Source of the DNA: CAYUAI01 sp964442745
GTDB taxonomy: Bacteria > Pseudomonadota > Gammaproteobacteria > S012-40
NCBI GenBank assembly: GCA_964442745.1
Contig: CAYUAI010000105.1
Span: 1 to 12,884, forward strand
Direction of reading: 5' to 3'
DNA: 12,884 nucleotides
Shown here: one piece after another, positions 12,861-12,884 of the stretch
How positions within the stretch are numbered: the stretch's first letter is position 1
How the letters are laid out: each line of letters begins with the position of its first letter
Program-made: the position numbers and the translations under genes
The notes under the pieces: model-generated
Database searches by the model: none
The model's input: only the letters and a program-made list of their open reading frames with translations
Told to the model about the DNA's origin: nothing

Positions 12861-12884
12861 TTAATTTTATACACTACATTACAT
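12849..12884. other. Sequence unrelated to cmr4 at the right edge
   Basis: These 36 AT-rich bases do not continue the Cmr4 frame. One other minus-strand frame is open here (KIKDELGYYTSHYRR, stopping inside the cmr4 region). It could be the tip of an insertion sequence or an assembly junction, but it is too short to identify. Confidence 0.35.

Noticed and set aside
1..12884. tRNA or rRNA genes
   Set aside because: No cloverleaf with a TTCRANY-type loop or rRNA segment was recognised by eye; a covariance-model scan was not possible here.

Overview
The window looks like a chromosomal accessory region of a gram-negative bacterium, most likely a gammaproteobacterium. The evidence is a TolC-type outer membrane protein with its own signal peptide, a consensus CRP box, and E. 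coli-like -35/-10 and Shine-Dalgarno signals. Rpn/DUF4351 proteins, REPIN-like hairpin pairs and RT-associated type III-B CRISPR loci suggest a large sulfur bacterium or a relative (Thiotrichales), but that is only a guess.

Left (1-2540, minus strand) is a CRISPR adaptation operon: cas2, a second cas2, cas1 and a reverse transcriptase. The genes overlap or nearly touch. The RT has YADN in place of the usual YADD. Divergent from it, at 2540-2925, are a CRISPR leader and a single repeat with no spacers.

The middle (3083-10575) is cargo. It starts with an Rpn-like PD-(D/E)XK/DUF4351 protein (plus strand), then a remnant of a small membrane protein and a Cys-rich protein of unknown role (both minus strand). 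After these comes a peptide secretion locus. Two small precursors with double-glycine leaders are transcribed divergently (4994-5245 minus, 5575-5763 plus) around a region with a consensus CRP box. Downstream of the plus-strand precursor are an HlyD-type adaptor, an ABC exporter with a complete C39 leader peptidase, and a TolC-like outer membrane channel. These three genes overlap by 1 and 4 bases. The set resembles the microcin V (CvaA/CvaB/TolC) export design. I recognise neither predicted core peptide, and no clear immunity gene is visible.

Right (10660-12884) holds a second leader plus single repeat, closely matching the first and in the same orientation, then a 163-bp REPIN-like element. 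After these come the 3' part of a type III-B (Cmr) effector operon on the minus strand: cmr6, cmr5 and the end of cmr4. The cmr4 frame breaks down about 36 bases before the window edge.

Overall, a secreted-peptide island sits between the adaptation and effector halves of an RT-containing type III-B CRISPR system, flanked by directly repeated spacerless leader-repeat units. The new candidates are the two peptides and the flanking arrangement. The protein families themselves are known.
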